DNA from: Legionellaceae bacterium
Lineage (GTDB): Bacteria > Pseudomonadota > Gammaproteobacteria > Legionellales > Legionellaceae
DNA: 64,000 nucleotides
Reading direction: 5' to 3'
NCBI GenBank assembly: GCA_030696305.1
Contig: JAUYSP010000056.1
Coordinates: forward strand, 1 to 64,000
Made by a program: the position numbers and the translations under genes. This document shows, piece after piece, positions 1-8,570 of the stretch. Each line of letters starts with the position of its first letter. Positions within the stretch are counted from its first letter, which is position 1. The notes under the pieces were generated by a model, which was not told the DNA's origin, did no database searches, and was given only the letters and a program-made list of their open reading frames with translations.

Positions 1-2
1 GG

Positions 3-520
3 CATGTTTTTCAAGGTCGTTATAAAAGTATACTTGTCGAAAAAGAAAGCTATTTGCTCGAGTTGTCGCGGTACATTGTATTGAATCCGGTAAGAGCAAA
101 AATGGTGGAGAAAGCTGGTGATTGGTTTTGGAGTAGTTATCTGCTATCCCTTGAATTGATTTTTGTCCAATTTAGTACAAAATCACTAATTGCATTAAAA
201 AAATATCAAGATTTTGTTGAGGAAGGATTAATCTCATTCCCCTTGGATACACTTAAAAAAACAGATTTTTCTTGGTTCGGAAGATTTTATAAATAAAATG
301 CAGTCTCAAATTAATTTAGAAATAAATTTAACTGATATCCCGAGAGCGCAATACACTCCTGTTGGCTGCAGCTTAATGGAATATGCGGAAAAATACACCA
401 ATAGAAACGCATGTATTCAATTGGTTTATAAACGTGGGCAATTTTAGTTTAAACGAAATTGGAAATTATTTTGGATTACATTATTCTGGCATAAGTCGAA
501 TCATTAAAAATAATAAATAA
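3..520 (+). pseudogene. REP-associated tyrosine transposase (RAYT/IS200-like), frameshifted, 5' end outside window
   Basis: This is the C-terminal part of a Y1-type transposase of the RAYT family, which in other bacteria mobilises REP palindromes. The first segment (3-296) carries the family block ELSRYIVLNPVRAKMV followed by WSSY. The family continuation LGSEDF then reads on in another frame after the T run at 266-270, up to a stop at 445-447. The closing helix-turn-helix (NEIGNYFGLHYSGISRIIK) sits in a third frame at 443-520, after a second T run (442-445). Two homopolymer-associated frameshifts make it a pseudogene, unless they are assembly errors. The catalytic N-terminus lies left of the window. 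A REP/MITE-like palindromic element begins 32 nt downstream, which fits the known RAYT-REP association. Confidence 0.85.
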
Positions 521-541
521 TTATTTTTAATGCAAAAAGCA

Positions 542-719
542 AGGCCTGACCCGAATGGCACTTACTTAAGAAATTTTATGTAAAATCGTAGGGTGAGCAA
601 AGGAGCGAGAGCGACGTGCCCACCAGGTTCGAAGTGATGCCCCTGAAAAGGTGGGCACGTCGCCGTTGGCTTCTTTGCCCACCCTACGGGCTTAAGTAAG
701 TGCCATTCAGGCCTGACCC
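542..719. repeat. 11-bp direct repeats flanking the inverted-repeat element
   Basis: The sequence aggcctgaccc occurs at 542-552 and again at 709-719, immediately outside the two 18-bp inverted-repeat tips. This is either a target-site duplication made on insertion or part of a larger repeat unit. Eleven bp is long for a target duplication, and the motif itself looks REP-like, so I favour a composite repeat unit but cannot decide from one copy. Confidence 0.6.
553..708. repeat. 156-bp MITE/REP-like element with perfect 18-bp terminal inverted repeats
   Basis: The ends 553-570 and 691-708 are exact reverse complements over 18 bp (gaatggcacttacttaag). Inside is a second, imperfect palindrome: the arm at 587-624 pairs with the arm at 650-688, both carrying the gtagggtg / cgtgcccacc signature, around a loop of about 25 nt. 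Transcribed, the whole element would fold into one long hairpin. It has no coding capacity of its own; the apparent reading frame through it is only a run-on from the truncated MATE gene. It lies next to a broken RAYT, the transposase class associated with such palindromes. Confidence 0.85.
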
Positions 720-939
720 CTGAGATGTTAATGGAGCTTAATGTGCCAAATATAATTACAACAAAGACGCCAAATAACCAGCTTACTAAAGCACCAGCAG
801 CCATTGCTTCATGGCTCAAATGAGCTAGAAATACCGTCTGAAAAAAACCAATAGATGCACCAACCATCCCCGTTAATACAAGTGGGAAAGCTAATCTTAT
901 CAAGGGGTACAAATCTCTTTTAATGACTTCTGGCCACAT
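720..939 (-). pseudogene. MATE-family efflux transporter, truncated N-terminal remnant
   Basis: About 73 residues of the first two membrane helices of a MATE (multidrug and toxin extrusion) transporter remain (LAFPLVLTGMVGASIGFFQ, then AMAAGALVSWLFGVFVVIIF). The start is taken at ATG 939 because AAGGTG lies just upstream; a TTG at 957 is in frame but has no such site. Native sequence stops after SINIS, exactly where the flanking direct repeat and the palindromic element begin. The rest of the normally 450-residue protein is missing. The open frame continues meaninglessly through the repeat element. The fragment cannot be functional. It is the last member of the leftward accessory cassette. 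Confidence 0.85.
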
Positions 940-981
940 ATCACACCTTATTGACAATGAGCGCTTAATAATGTGAAGCGG

Positions 982-1944
982 TTAAAAAGGTAATTGCTTC
1001 GTCCAGCTGAAATCGATTATTTTCTGGTAGATAAGCTTAAGCCACTTCTCTGTATTGTGACCACCAGCTGCTGATTCACCGCTCCAATTATTTTTATTCC
1101 ATAAGTAAATTTCCAGTGCTTTCATTTGTATTTGTTTCTCAAAGGTGCTGAGATCAATACTATTCGGTGGCATTACGGATAGATAACCCTCTATATAGAG
1201 GTTAATTTTGGCTTGCCAATTCGTTTCATTATGAATAATGGAGTTAAAAAACGGGCGAGCTACATCCTCCATGAACCAGTTCATGCTGGGTAGATCAAAA
1301 TCAATAATGTGAATTGTCTGTCCGTCACTAAGCACATTGCCTTTGCGATGATCGCCATGTGTCAAACCGTAGTTTTCCACTGTTTGCTTTCTTTCATTAA
1401 AAAATTTGGTTACAGCACCCAGTGTGTCTTGCAAAGCCATCGATTCATGCTGGGCATAGCCATGTAATTCTTCAAGGGAGCTTTCCCAGCTAGTATAGCT
1501 ATGTTTTCCAGGGTGATAGCTACGGGCGGCATGATGTAATTTCCCAAGCGCTATCCCCCAGGACTTATATAGTGCTAAATCGGTATGATCAAAGTGAATA
1601 GGCTTGCCAGGTACTTCTCGACATACATGTGCAAGAAACAACTCTGACCCTTGCCGAATATGCTCTACCCATAATCCATTCAATGAAAGGATGGGCTCAC
1701 AAATAGGTACGTAATGTTCAAAGAGATGTCGTTGATAAGCAATAGCAGCTTGCAACTCATCTTCGCTACGAAGTGTTGCATGGGTTAATCGCAGATAATC
1801 ACCTTGACCGTTTTGTTCAAATCGATAGACCAGATTAATACCCTCGTTGACTAAATTTATTGAGTCGGCCGCACCACCCCATTGCTTTACTGCATTTTTA
1901 GGCGTTTCTGCACTATCAATGCGTTTTAATACTTCATTCCACAT
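982..1944 (-). CDS. APH-family phosphotransferase (kinase-like fold)
   Basis: A 320-residue soluble protein of the aminoglycoside phosphotransferase / choline kinase / SrkA-type fold. The catalytic loop HGDHRKGN is at residues 196-203 and the metal-binding IDFD segment is at 214-217, followed by a helical substrate lobe. Both signature motifs are intact, so it should be an active kinase, but the substrate (antibiotic, small metabolite or protein) cannot be read from sequence. The ATG is preceded by AGAGG. It lies 17 nt downstream of the GFA-type gene and in line with the GNAT gene, suggesting one transcript of small modifying enzymes. Its position in the accessory block beside a truncated efflux pump hints at a resistance or detoxification cassette, which is inference only. 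Confidence 0.8.
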   Translation of the reverse strand: MWNEVLKRIDSAETPKNAVKQWGGAADSINLVNEGINLVYRFEQNGQGDYLRLTHATLRSEDELQAAIAYQRHLFEHYVPICEPILSLNGLWVEHIRQGSELFLAHVCREVPGKPIHFDHTDLALYKSWGIALGKLHHAARSYHPGKHSYTSWESSLEELHGYAQHESMALQDTLGAVTKFFNERKQTVENYGLTHGDHRKGNVLSDGQTIHIIDFDLPSMNWFMEDVARPFFNSIIHNETNWQAKINLYIEGYLSVMPPNSIDLSTFEKQIQMKALEIYLWNKNNWSGESAAGGHNTEKWLKLIYQKIIDFSWTKQLPF

Positions 1945-1961
1945 TTAAACCTCTTTTTACT

Positions 1962-2366
1962 CTAGCTTGGTAGTTCATCAAATCGTTTCAAATCCATTAT
2001 CTTGTCTTCCCAAGATGAACGACTTGCATAAAAAATATGAGCCGTTGGATTTAAAAAATTATCATCATCTAATGTGCCTGCTGGTAAAGTCACATGACCT
2101 TCTCCGTCCTGTCTGGGAAGAGGGCTGCCGCAAGTCTTACAGAAGGCACGTTGTTTTCTTGTACCTTCCAATTTGAAATAGGCAACATTATCTTTACCGC
2201 TCTCCCACAATAATTGGGCGTCATTAAAAAAAACGTTAGCACCATGAATTGTGCCTGTCTCTTTTCTACATCGGCTACAATGGCATAAATACATTGCTTT
2301 AGGCCTGTTCCCTGTTATGACGTAACGGCAAGTACCACATAAACATTGACCTTTATGCTGGTTCAT
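1962..2366 (-). CDS. GFA / CENP-V domain zinc protein
   Basis: A 134-residue protein of the glutathione-dependent formaldehyde-activating enzyme (GFA) superfamily. The zinc-binding cysteines appear in the standard order: C8, C10 and C13 (CLCGTC), C28/C30/C33 (CHCSRC) and a later CKTC pair in the FCKTCGSPL block. Most GFA-fold proteins have no proven activity, so formaldehyde activation should not be assumed. It is full length for the family. It sits between the double GNAT gene (82 nt upstream) and the APH kinase (17 nt downstream), all leftward, and is probably co-transcribed with them. Confidence 0.85.
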   Translation of the reverse strand: MNQHKGQCLCGTCRYVITGNRPKAMYLCHCSRCRKETGTIHGANVFFNDAQLLWESGKDNVAYFKLEGTRKQRAFCKTCGSPLPRQDGEGHVTLPAGTLDDDNFLNPTAHIFYASRSSWEDKIMDLKRFDELPS

Positions 2367-2448
2367 TTAAAACTCCTTCTTGTTTTACACTGAACTTATT
2401 TGAAAAGTGACGTTAGTGACAAAGGTGATGTCTCAAAAACATTTTTAT

Positions 2449-3501
2449 TTAAGCATTGGGTACGGTACTTTTAAATTTATAGACTAACAATCCATCATGA
2501 CCTTGATAAGTTATTCTAGTAGGGAGGATGGATTTTTTTGTAAAATTTTTAACAGTGTTGTTCCAAAACTGATGAGCAACAAGGTTATTTTCCCAAACTC
2601 TAATTTGCCACAAGCCTGGGTGAGATTTCCAAACTGACTCAGTAACAAATTGACCGATACCTTTCTTACGAAATTTACGCATAATAAAAAACTCTACAAT
2701 ATCCCATACATCAGGATCATCATTGATTGGAGAGCCTTGTTGGATCAGTACAAATCCAGCCAATTTATTATTGACCAAAATTAAATAGGGGTATCGGTTT
2801 GGCGTGTTCCAAAATAAAGGTAATTCTTTATAACGATAATAACCATCGTCATGGATATCAAAATCTGCTAAATCTGTCATTTCGTAGGTGTATAGTTCAT
2901 AAAGTTGCGCGATGACAGATTGTTGTTGAATGCCTGCGGGTGTAATTTGAATAGCCCGTTTATGAGGCAGGGTGGTAGCCATCCTTGTGTCAAAGGTTAA
3001 GAAAATTCGATTGGGTTGGTCTGGGTCAAGTCGTCCTTCTTTTAGTTTTATTTCTTCGACAAAATTATGATTGACTGTGGCGGTAATCGCTTTACGCCAA
3101 AATTGTAATGCTCGTTGATTTTCTGGTATCACCGTTACTTCCCAAGATCCTGGATGGTGTTCCCATACCTGCTGTGCAGCCAATCGTCCTATGCCACGCC
3201 GCTGAAAACGGGCGAGGATGAAAAACTCCCCCATATGCCATTGAGCATTCGATTGTTCATCAGTTTGATAAATCAATACAAAGCCTGCAAGTTCTTCATT
3301 AACTTTAACAATATAAGCTTTTCTATCCATATCAGTGAAGTAATGTTTGAAATCAAAACTTTCATACAGCCCATCGGCAGGGCATGCCCAGTCAGTAGAA
3401 TTTAACCCACACTCACGTGACATTTCATAGACGTAAAAACGCGCCATGTTTTGAATCGTTGGGTAATCTTCAAGTGTTGCAGGAATAAGTTTGACTATCA
3501 T
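2449..3501 (-). CDS. tandem double-domain GNAT acetyltransferase
   Basis: A 350-residue protein made of two consecutive GNAT N-acetyltransferase domains (about 1-170 and 181-350) that resemble each other. Each has the acetyl-CoA pyrophosphate loop: RRGIGRL around 101-107 and KKGIGQF around 279-285. Each also has a FFI strand before the loop and a W-x-(V/I)-x-V/W strand with a following N after it, so it looks like an internal duplication and fusion. The substrate is unknown. The start ATG overlaps the stop of a short upstream reading-frame remnant (ATGA), as in translationally coupled genes. It is the first intact gene of the leftward cassette downstream of tRNA-Asn. Confidence 0.85.
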   Translation of the reverse strand: MIVKLIPATLEDYPTIQNMARFYVYEMSRECGLNSTDWACPADGLYESFDFKHYFTDMDRKAYIVKVNEELAGFVLIYQTDEQSNAQWHMGEFFILARFQRRGIGRLAAQQVWEHHPGSWEVTVIPENQRALQFWRKAITATVNHNFVEEIKLKEGRLDPDQPNRIFLTFDTRMATTLPHKRAIQITPAGIQQQSVIAQLYELYTYEMTDLADFDIHDDGYYRYKELPLFWNTPNRYPYLILVNNKLAGFVLIQQGSPINDDPDVWDIVEFFIMRKFRKKGIGQFVTESVWKSHPGLWQIRVWENNLVAHQFWNNTVKNFTKKSILPTRITYQGHDGLLVYKFKSTVPNA

Positions 3502-3644
3502 AATTTATCCTGCTTGTTATTTCCGGTAATTTTTTCAATTAATCGTTTTAAGAGTTTAATGTTATTGGTATCAGAAAGGGCCCATTCAAATAAATTTAAT
3601 GTATCTCTATCGTGTTGGTTTAAATATTGTAATGCTTTTTGGTC
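3498..3644 (-). pseudogene. 3' remnant of an upstream coding sequence coupled to the GNAT gene
   Basis: A 48-codon open stretch, closed upstream by TAA (3645-3647) and lacking any ATG, GTG or TTG start. It reads like real protein (DRDTLNLFEWALSD, then KLLKRLIEKI) and ends in a TGA overlapping the GNAT start as ATGA. The spacing pattern of aliphatic residues and the LFEW segment faintly resemble the C-terminal half of the SdhE/Sdh5 flavinylation factor, but this is a weak resemblance. The most likely reading is a decayed first gene of the operon. The stretch between it and tRNA-Asn (3645-3734) holds no gene. Confidence 0.4.
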
Positions 3645-3734
3645 TTATTGTGATTTGTTGTGGTGAACCGTCCCATGAGTGTCCCTTGGAGGGGCTGGGC
3701 ATGTTTGGTTTTTCTCTAGAATCCATACTGTATA

Positions 3735-3810
3735 TGGCTCCCCGGGACGGGCTCGAACCGCCGACCTAATGATTAACAGTCATCCGCTCTACCGACTGAG
3801 CTACCGGGGA
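3735..3810 (-). tRNA. tRNA-Asn (GTT)
   Basis: The reverse strand folds as a 76-nt tRNA with encoded CCA. The acceptor stem is TCCCCGG/CCGGGGA, the D-arm is GCTC-AGTCGGTA-GAGC, and the anticodon loop is CTGTTAATC with anticodon GTT (complement at 3775-3777). The T-arm carries the TTCGAGC signature. It lies immediately downstream of aspC in the same orientation. Its 3' end faces the accessory block at 1-3734, a position typical of integration sites, although no integrase is visible. Confidence 0.97.
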
Positions 3811-3887
3811 ATAAGGCGGAATCTTAAATGGATTCCGCGGTTTGGTCAATAGAATTAGTTGTAAAAATTCACATTTATTTAAAATAA

Positions 3888-5069
3888 TTACATTTCGATA
3901 AAACGATGTAGTCGATCCATGGCATCTTTTAATGTTTCGATGCTGACTGCGAACGATATTCGAATGCATCCTTCTGTGCCGAATGCGGATCCAGGAACGA
4001 GGGCGACGCCTACATCTTGTAAGAGCCTTTCTGCGAATTCGATATCATTGGCAAAACCTTTTCGTTCGATAACCTTTTGAACACTTGGAAAGATATAAAA
4101 TGTTCCGTCGGCTGGAATGACTTCAACGCCCGGCATCTGCCGTAATCTTTCAACAACATAATCGTGACGTTCATGAAATGCTTTGACCATTATTTCTACT
4201 GTTTCATTGCCGCTGTTAAGTGCTTTTACAGCTGCTTTTTGAGCAATAGAGCAGGGGTTGCTTGTTGATTGCGATTGGATTGTTTTCATGGCATTCACCA
4301 ATGGAGATGGGCCTGCGGCGTATCCTATGCGCCAACCAGTCATTGCATACGCTTTTGAGACACCGTTGAGTACAATTGTACGGTCATATAATTCAGGACA
4401 TGCATTTACAATATTTACAAATGGGTGGGACCATAAAATATGTTCGTACATGTCGTCAGTAGCAATTAAAACGTGGGGGTGTTTTTTTAATACGGCGCCT
4501 AATGCTTTTAACTCGCTGAGTGTGTATGCAATTCCCGACGGATTTGAAGGGCTATTGATAAATAATAGCTTTGTTTTAGGTGTGATTGCAGCTTCTAATT
4601 GTTGCGGTGTGATTTTATAATGAGCTGCGGGAGTGGTTGGAATAAAAATTGGTTGCCCACCAGCCAGTAAGACCATATCTGGATATGAAACCCAATATGG
4701 GGCAGGGATAATAACCTCATCACCGTCGTTTAAAAATGCTAAACATAAGTTAAAGCAGCTTTGTTTTCCACCAACAGAAACTAAAATTTGATTTAATTCG
4801 TAATCGAGTTGGTTGTCGCGTTTGAATTTATTTTTAATTGCTAATTTGAGATCGGCAATGCCATCTACAGCAGTGTATTTAGTAAAACCAGATTCTATGG
4901 CGGCGATAGCGGCTTCTTTAATATGCTCAGGGGTATCAAAATCAGGTTCACCAGTTCCTAGGCCGATGATATCCAGACCTTGCGCTTTTAGTTTAGCGGC
5001 TTTCTCAGCAACAACTAAGGTAGGTGATGGTTTGACTTGCAACACACGACTTGCAAAGACGATTTCCAT
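3888..5069 (-). CDS. aspC: aspartate aminotransferase (class I PLP enzyme)
   Basis: 393 residues. It exchanges the amino group between aspartate and 2-oxoglutarate using pyridoxal phosphate in the cytoplasm. Diagnostic features of the I-gamma (AAT I-beta/prokaryotic) type: EPDF near 41-44, NSPSNPSG at 172-179, the D-x-x-Y of the cofactor pocket (TDDMYE, around 204-209), the Schiff-base lysine K239 in GVSKAYAMTGWRIGY, and the substrate arginine in GCIRISFA near the C-terminus. TAGGAG precedes the ATG. Divergent from uvrB with only 32 bp between the two starts; tRNA-Asn follows it. A broader prephenate/glutamate specificity cannot be excluded. Confidence 0.93.
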   Translation of the reverse strand: MEIVFASRVLQVKPSPTLVVAEKAAKLKAQGLDIIGLGTGEPDFDTPEHIKEAAIAAIESGFTKYTAVDGIADLKLAIKNKFKRDNQLDYELNQILVSVGGKQSCFNLCLAFLNDGDEVIIPAPYWVSYPDMVLLAGGQPIFIPTTPAAHYKITPQQLEAAITPKTKLLFINSPSNPSGIAYTLSELKALGAVLKKHPHVLIATDDMYEHILWSHPFVNIVNACPELYDRTIVLNGVSKAYAMTGWRIGYAAGPSPLVNAMKTIQSQSTSNPCSIAQKAAVKALNSGNETVEIMVKAFHERHDYVVERLRQMPGVEVIPADGTFYIFPSVQKVIERKGFANDIEFAERLLQDVGVALVPGSAFGTEGCIRISFAVSIETLKDAMDRLHRFIEM

Positions 5070-5083
5070 GGTGGTACTCCTAA

Positions 5084-5092
5084 TGATATAAT
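5084..5092 (+). promoter_or_regulatory. extended -10 promoter of uvrB
   Basis: TGATATAAT is a perfect TATAAT box with the TGn extension; no good -35 is needed or seen. The predicted transcript start, about 7 nt after the box, is only 2-4 nt before the uvrB ATG at 5102, so the mRNA should be nearly leaderless. No Shine-Dalgarno sequence is visible before that ATG. Confidence 0.6.
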
Positions 5093-5101
5093 GGTCTTCT
5101 T

Positions 5102-7108
5102 ATGAAGAATTTATTTAAAATTTACTCAAATTTCTCTCCGGCGGGCGATCAACCTACAGCTATTGCTTCGTTGATTGATGGCATTCAGTCTGGGTTAGCC
5201 AATCAAACTCTCTTAGGAGTAACTGGCTCCGGCAAGACCTATACCATTGCTCACGTCATTCAAGCAATAAAACGGCCCACATTAATTATGGCGCCCAATA
5301 AAACCTTAGCCGCGCAATTGTACGGAGAGTTTAAAACGTTTTTTCCAGATAATGCCGTGGAGTATTTTGTTTCTTATTACGATTATTATCAGCCAGAAGC
5401 CTATGTTCCTGCATCCGACACGTTTATCGAAAAAGATGCCTCCATAAACGAACACATTGAGCAAATGAGGCTCTCGGCTACTAAAGCGTTAATTGAACGC
5501 AAAGATGCCATTATTGTTGCGACTGTTTCGGCAATCTATGGGCTAGGTGATCCCGATTCATACTTGCATATGGTACTACATTTGTCACGGGGTGAACAAT
5601 CAGATCAACGTAAAATATTGAGACGACTTGCCGAAATGCAGTACATTAGAAGTCCTCAGTCATTATCGCGAGGGCAATTTCGTGTGCATGGTGATGTCAT
5701 TGATATTTTTCCAGCCGACGAGGAAAAAAACGCCATACGCATCGAATTATTTGATGATGAAGTATCTAATATTGCTTGCTTTGATCCATTAACTGGTGAG
5801 GTATTGCAACGATTACCACGCGTTACTATTTTTCCAAAAACACATTATGTAACACCGCGAGAACGAATTTTAGCAACGGTTGATGCTGTAAAAATTGAAT
5901 TGCAGCAGCGTTTAATAGAGTTTCAAACAGACCATAAGTTATTGGAAGCACAACGATTACAACAACGAACGGCGTTTGATATCGAAATGATGCTGGAATT
6001 AGGCTATTGTTCGGGAATTGAAAATTATTCTCGTTATCTCTCTCAACGTCAAGCAGGCGAAGCCCCGCCCACCTTATTTGATTATCTTCCTAAAGATGCA
6101 TTATTGATTATTGATGAGTCACATGTGACCGTACCGCAAATTGGTGGTATGTATCGTGGTGATCGGGCGCGTAAAGAAACGTTAGTACAATATGGATTCC
6201 GATTACCTTCGGCCTTAGATAATCGACCTATGCGTTTTGACGAATTTGTTGAACGTTCACCGCAAACTATTTATGTATCAGCCACCCCAGGCCCTTATGA
6301 GCTGGAGCATTCGGATAATGTGGCGGAGCAGGTGGTTCGTCCTACAGGTTTAATTGATCCTGAAGTGGAAATACGTCCGGTTAAAGATCAGGTTGATGAT
6401 CTAATGTCAGAGATAAAGCAAGTTGCAGCTAAAAACGAGCGTATTTTGGTGACTGTTTTAACCAAACGTATGGCGGAAGATTTAACGGATTATTTGCGCG
6501 ATGCCGGTATTCAAGTACGGTATTTGCATGCAGATATCGACACAGTTGAACGAGTGGAAATAATCCGAGATTTACGTTTGGGTGCGTTTGATGTTTTGGT
6601 GGGCATTAATTTATTACGAGAAGGTTTAGATATGCCGGAGGTTTCTTTAGTCGCGATTTTAGATGCTGATAAAGAGGGCTTTTTGCGTTCTGACCGTTCA
6701 TTGATTCAAACAATAGGAAGAGCTGCGCGCAATCTAAATGGACGAGCGATTTTATATGCTGATCGTATTACCGGCTCAATGCAACGGGCTTTAGATGAAA
6801 CTTCAAGACGACGAACTAAGCAGCTCGAATTTAACTTAGAGCACGGCGTGACACCCAAAGGGATTAATAAATCCATTGAAGATATTATGGAAGGCGCTTA
6901 TATCGGAACAAGAAAGACAAAAGTGGGTGAAAAGAAAGCTCAATATATTTTGAACAACAAATACGACGCGCTTTCCCCTGAGGCATTATTAAAAGAAATG
7001 GTCCTATTAGAAAAGCAAATGCTTATGCATGCGAAAAATATGGAGTTTGAGCAAGCGGCGTTAGTTCGGGATCAAATGCTTATACTCAAAGCCAGATTAA
7101 CTCAGTAG
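5102..7108 (+). CDS. uvrB: excinuclease ABC subunit B
   Basis: 668 residues, the normal UvrB length. UvrB is the damage-verifying helicase of nucleotide excision repair; it receives damaged DNA from UvrA and recruits UvrC. Visible: Walker A GVTGSGKT at 39-46, the beta-hairpin region [12 protein letters not shown] around 95-106, the DESH box (IIDESHVT), the SATP motif, helicase motifs V/VI ([21 protein letters not shown]), and the C-terminal UVR domain ([17 protein letters not shown]) that contacts UvrC. The N-terminus aligns with the family start, so ATG 5102 is right even though it has almost no leader. No LexA-type operator is evident. Confidence 0.97.
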   Translation: MKNLFKIYSNFSPAGDQPTAIASLIDGIQSGLANQTLLGVTGSGKTYTIAHVIQAIKRPTLIMAPNKTLAAQLYGEFKTFFPDNAVEYFVSYYDYYQPEAYVPASDTFIEKDASINEHIEQMRLSATKALIERKDAIIVATVSAIYGLGDPDSYLHMVLHLSRGEQSDQRKILRRLAEMQYIRSPQSLSRGQFRVHGDVIDIFPADEEKNAIRIELFDDEVSNIACFDPLTGEVLQRLPRVTIFPKTHYVTPRERILATVDAVKIELQQRLIEFQTDHKLLEAQRLQQRTAFDIEMMLELGYCSGIENYSRYLSQRQAGEAPPTLFDYLPKDALLIIDESHVTVPQIGGMYRGDRARKETLVQYGFRLPSALDNRPMRFDEFVERSPQTIYVSATPGPYELEHSDNVAEQVVRPTGLIDPEVEIRPVKDQVDDLMSEIKQVAAKNERILVTVLTKRMAEDLTDYLRDAGIQVRYLHADIDTVERVEIIRDLRLGAFDVLVGINLLREGLDMPEVSLVAILDADKEGFLRSDRSLIQTIGRAARNLNGRAILYADRITGSMQRALDETSRRRTKQLEFNLEHGVTPKGINKSIEDIMEGAYIGTRKTKVGEKKAQYILNNKYDALSPEALLKEMVLLEKQMLMHAKNMEFEQAALVRDQMLILKARLTQ

Positions 7109-7157
7109 TATAGATTTTTGAAAACAACTGTGCTATCCTAATGAGTAATGTACATAG

Positions 7158-7173
7158 GAGTGTGAACACACTC
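7158..7173. promoter_or_regulatory. hairpin in the rho leader
   Basis: GAGTGTG-AA-CACACTC forms a perfect inverted repeat in the 190-nt uvrB-rho gap, itself bracketed by gtac on both sides (7150-7153 and 7176-7179). It is not followed by a T run, so it is unlikely to be an intrinsic terminator. rho is autoregulated through its leader in other bacteria, so a regulatory role is possible, or it may be an operator palindrome. Confidence 0.35.
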
Positions 7174-7299
7174 GCGTACATTTATGTATAGTCCGCTTGA
7201 AAGAAGTATTCAGGCCTATACAAGGACAGCGACAGCTGTTAATTCCCGTGAAACTTTCCTGGAAATCCATCATTATAACCAACACATCAAGTGAGACGT

Positions 7300-8565
7300 A
7301 TGAATCTTAGTGAACTTAAGCAATTACCTATTGCCGATCTCGTCAGTATAGCTCAAGAAATGAGCATAGAGAATATTTCTCATATGCGTAAACAAGATAT
7401 TATTTTTGCAATTCTTAAAACCCATGCGCTGAAAGGTGAAGATATTTATGGCGGTGGTGTTGTGCAAATTATTGCTGAAGGCGGATTTGCTTTCCTACGC
7501 TCTTCAGACGGCTCTTACTTAGCTGGTCCGGATGATATCTATGTTTCTCCCAGTCAAATTAGACGTTTTGGCTTGCGTACCGGTGATACAGTTTCTGGTA
7601 AAATTAGACCACCTAAAGATAGCGAACGCTATTTCGCTTTGTTGAAAGTTGATGAAATAAATTATGACTCACCTGAAAATGCAAAGCGTAAAATCTTATT
7701 CGAAAATTTAACTCCCTTATTTGCATCTGAACGTTTGGTTATGGAGCAGGGTAATGGAAGTACAGAAGATTTGACGGCTCGTGTGGTTGATTTATGTGCT
7801 CCATTTGGGCGTGGCCAACGAGGCCTGATTGTAGCGCCTCCTAAAGCAGGTAAAACATTGATGCTGCAAAATATCGCGCATTCAATAGAAAAAAATTATC
7901 CTGATTGTTTCTTAATCGTTCTATTGATCGATGAGCGTCCGGAAGAAGTTACCGAAATGCAGCGTTCGGTCAAAGGAGAAGTGGTTGCTAGTACGTTTGA
8001 TGAGCCAGCAACACGTCATGTTCAAGTAGCAGAAATGGTAATTGAAAAAGCAAAACGCTTGGTTGAACATAAACGCGACGTGGTAATTCTTCTTGATTCG
8101 ATTACGCGACTAGCACGTGCTTATAACACGGTTATTCCATCTTCTGGCAAAGTTTTAACTGGGGGCGTTGATGCAAATGCATTGCAGCGGCCTAAGCGTT
8201 TGTATGGTGCAGCTCGAAATATTGAAGAAGGCGGTAGTTTAACTATTATTGCTACAGCGATGGTTGATACTGGATCAAAGATGGATGAGGTTATTTACGA
8301 AGAGTTTAAAGGTACCGGCAATATGGAAATTCATTTAAGCCGTAATATTGCTGAACGTCGTGTATTCCCTGCTATTAATATTAATCGTACTGGTACTCGC
8401 CGTGAAGATTTACTATTAAGTCCGGAAGAATTACACCGCACCTGGATTTTACGAAAAATTCTGCAATCGATGGATGAGTGCGATGCGATTGAGTTTTTGA
8501 TTGAGCGCATGAAAAATCATAAAACAAATTCTGAATTTTTTGATGCTATGAAACGTCAAGAATAA
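7300..8565 (+). CDS. rho: transcription termination factor Rho
   Basis: 421 residues. Rho is a hexameric RNA helicase that ends transcription at C-rich sites. The N-terminal Rho-N helical domain is at 1-45 and the cold-shock-like RNA-binding domain (FGFLRS-type motif, here [12 protein letters not shown]) at about 60-120. Walker A (PPKAGKT, near 180) and Walker B ([14 protein letters not shown], near 265) follow, with the Q/R loop regions intact. The upstream GTG at 7291 is in frame, but ATG 7300 gives the conserved family start MNLSELK, so I use it. The leader holds a palindrome. ubiD follows after 5 nt, suggesting read-through transcription. Confidence 0.97.
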   Translation: MNLSELKQLPIADLVSIAQEMSIENISHMRKQDIIFAILKTHALKGEDIYGGGVVQIIAEGGFAFLRSSDGSYLAGPDDIYVSPSQIRRFGLRTGDTVSGKIRPPKDSERYFALLKVDEINYDSPENAKRKILFENLTPLFASERLVMEQGNGSTEDLTARVVDLCAPFGRGQRGLIVAPPKAGKTLMLQNIAHSIEKNYPDCFLIVLLIDERPEEVTEMQRSVKGEVVASTFDEPATRHVQVAEMVIEKAKRLVEHKRDVVILLDSITRLARAYNTVIPSSGKVLTGGVDANALQRPKRLYGAARNIEEGGSLTIIATAMVDTGSKMDEVIYEEFKGTGNMEIHLSRNIAERRVFPAININRTGTRREDLLLSPEELHRTWILRKILQSMDECDAIEFLIERMKNHKTNSEFFDAMKRQE

Positions 8566-8570
8566 TCCCT

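Noticed and set aside
562-719. C-terminal part of the frame running through the palindromic element
   Set aside because: It is only the MATE remnant reading on into repeat DNA; the residues change character at the element boundary.
3766-3969. 67-residue frame across tRNA-Asn
   Set aside because: Covers the tRNA and the aspC end on the same strand; not protein-like.
7205-7216. attcaggcct in the rho leader, similar to the tip of the repeat at 706-713
   Set aside because: Only ten bases match and no inverted partner or gtagggtg arm is near; likely chance.
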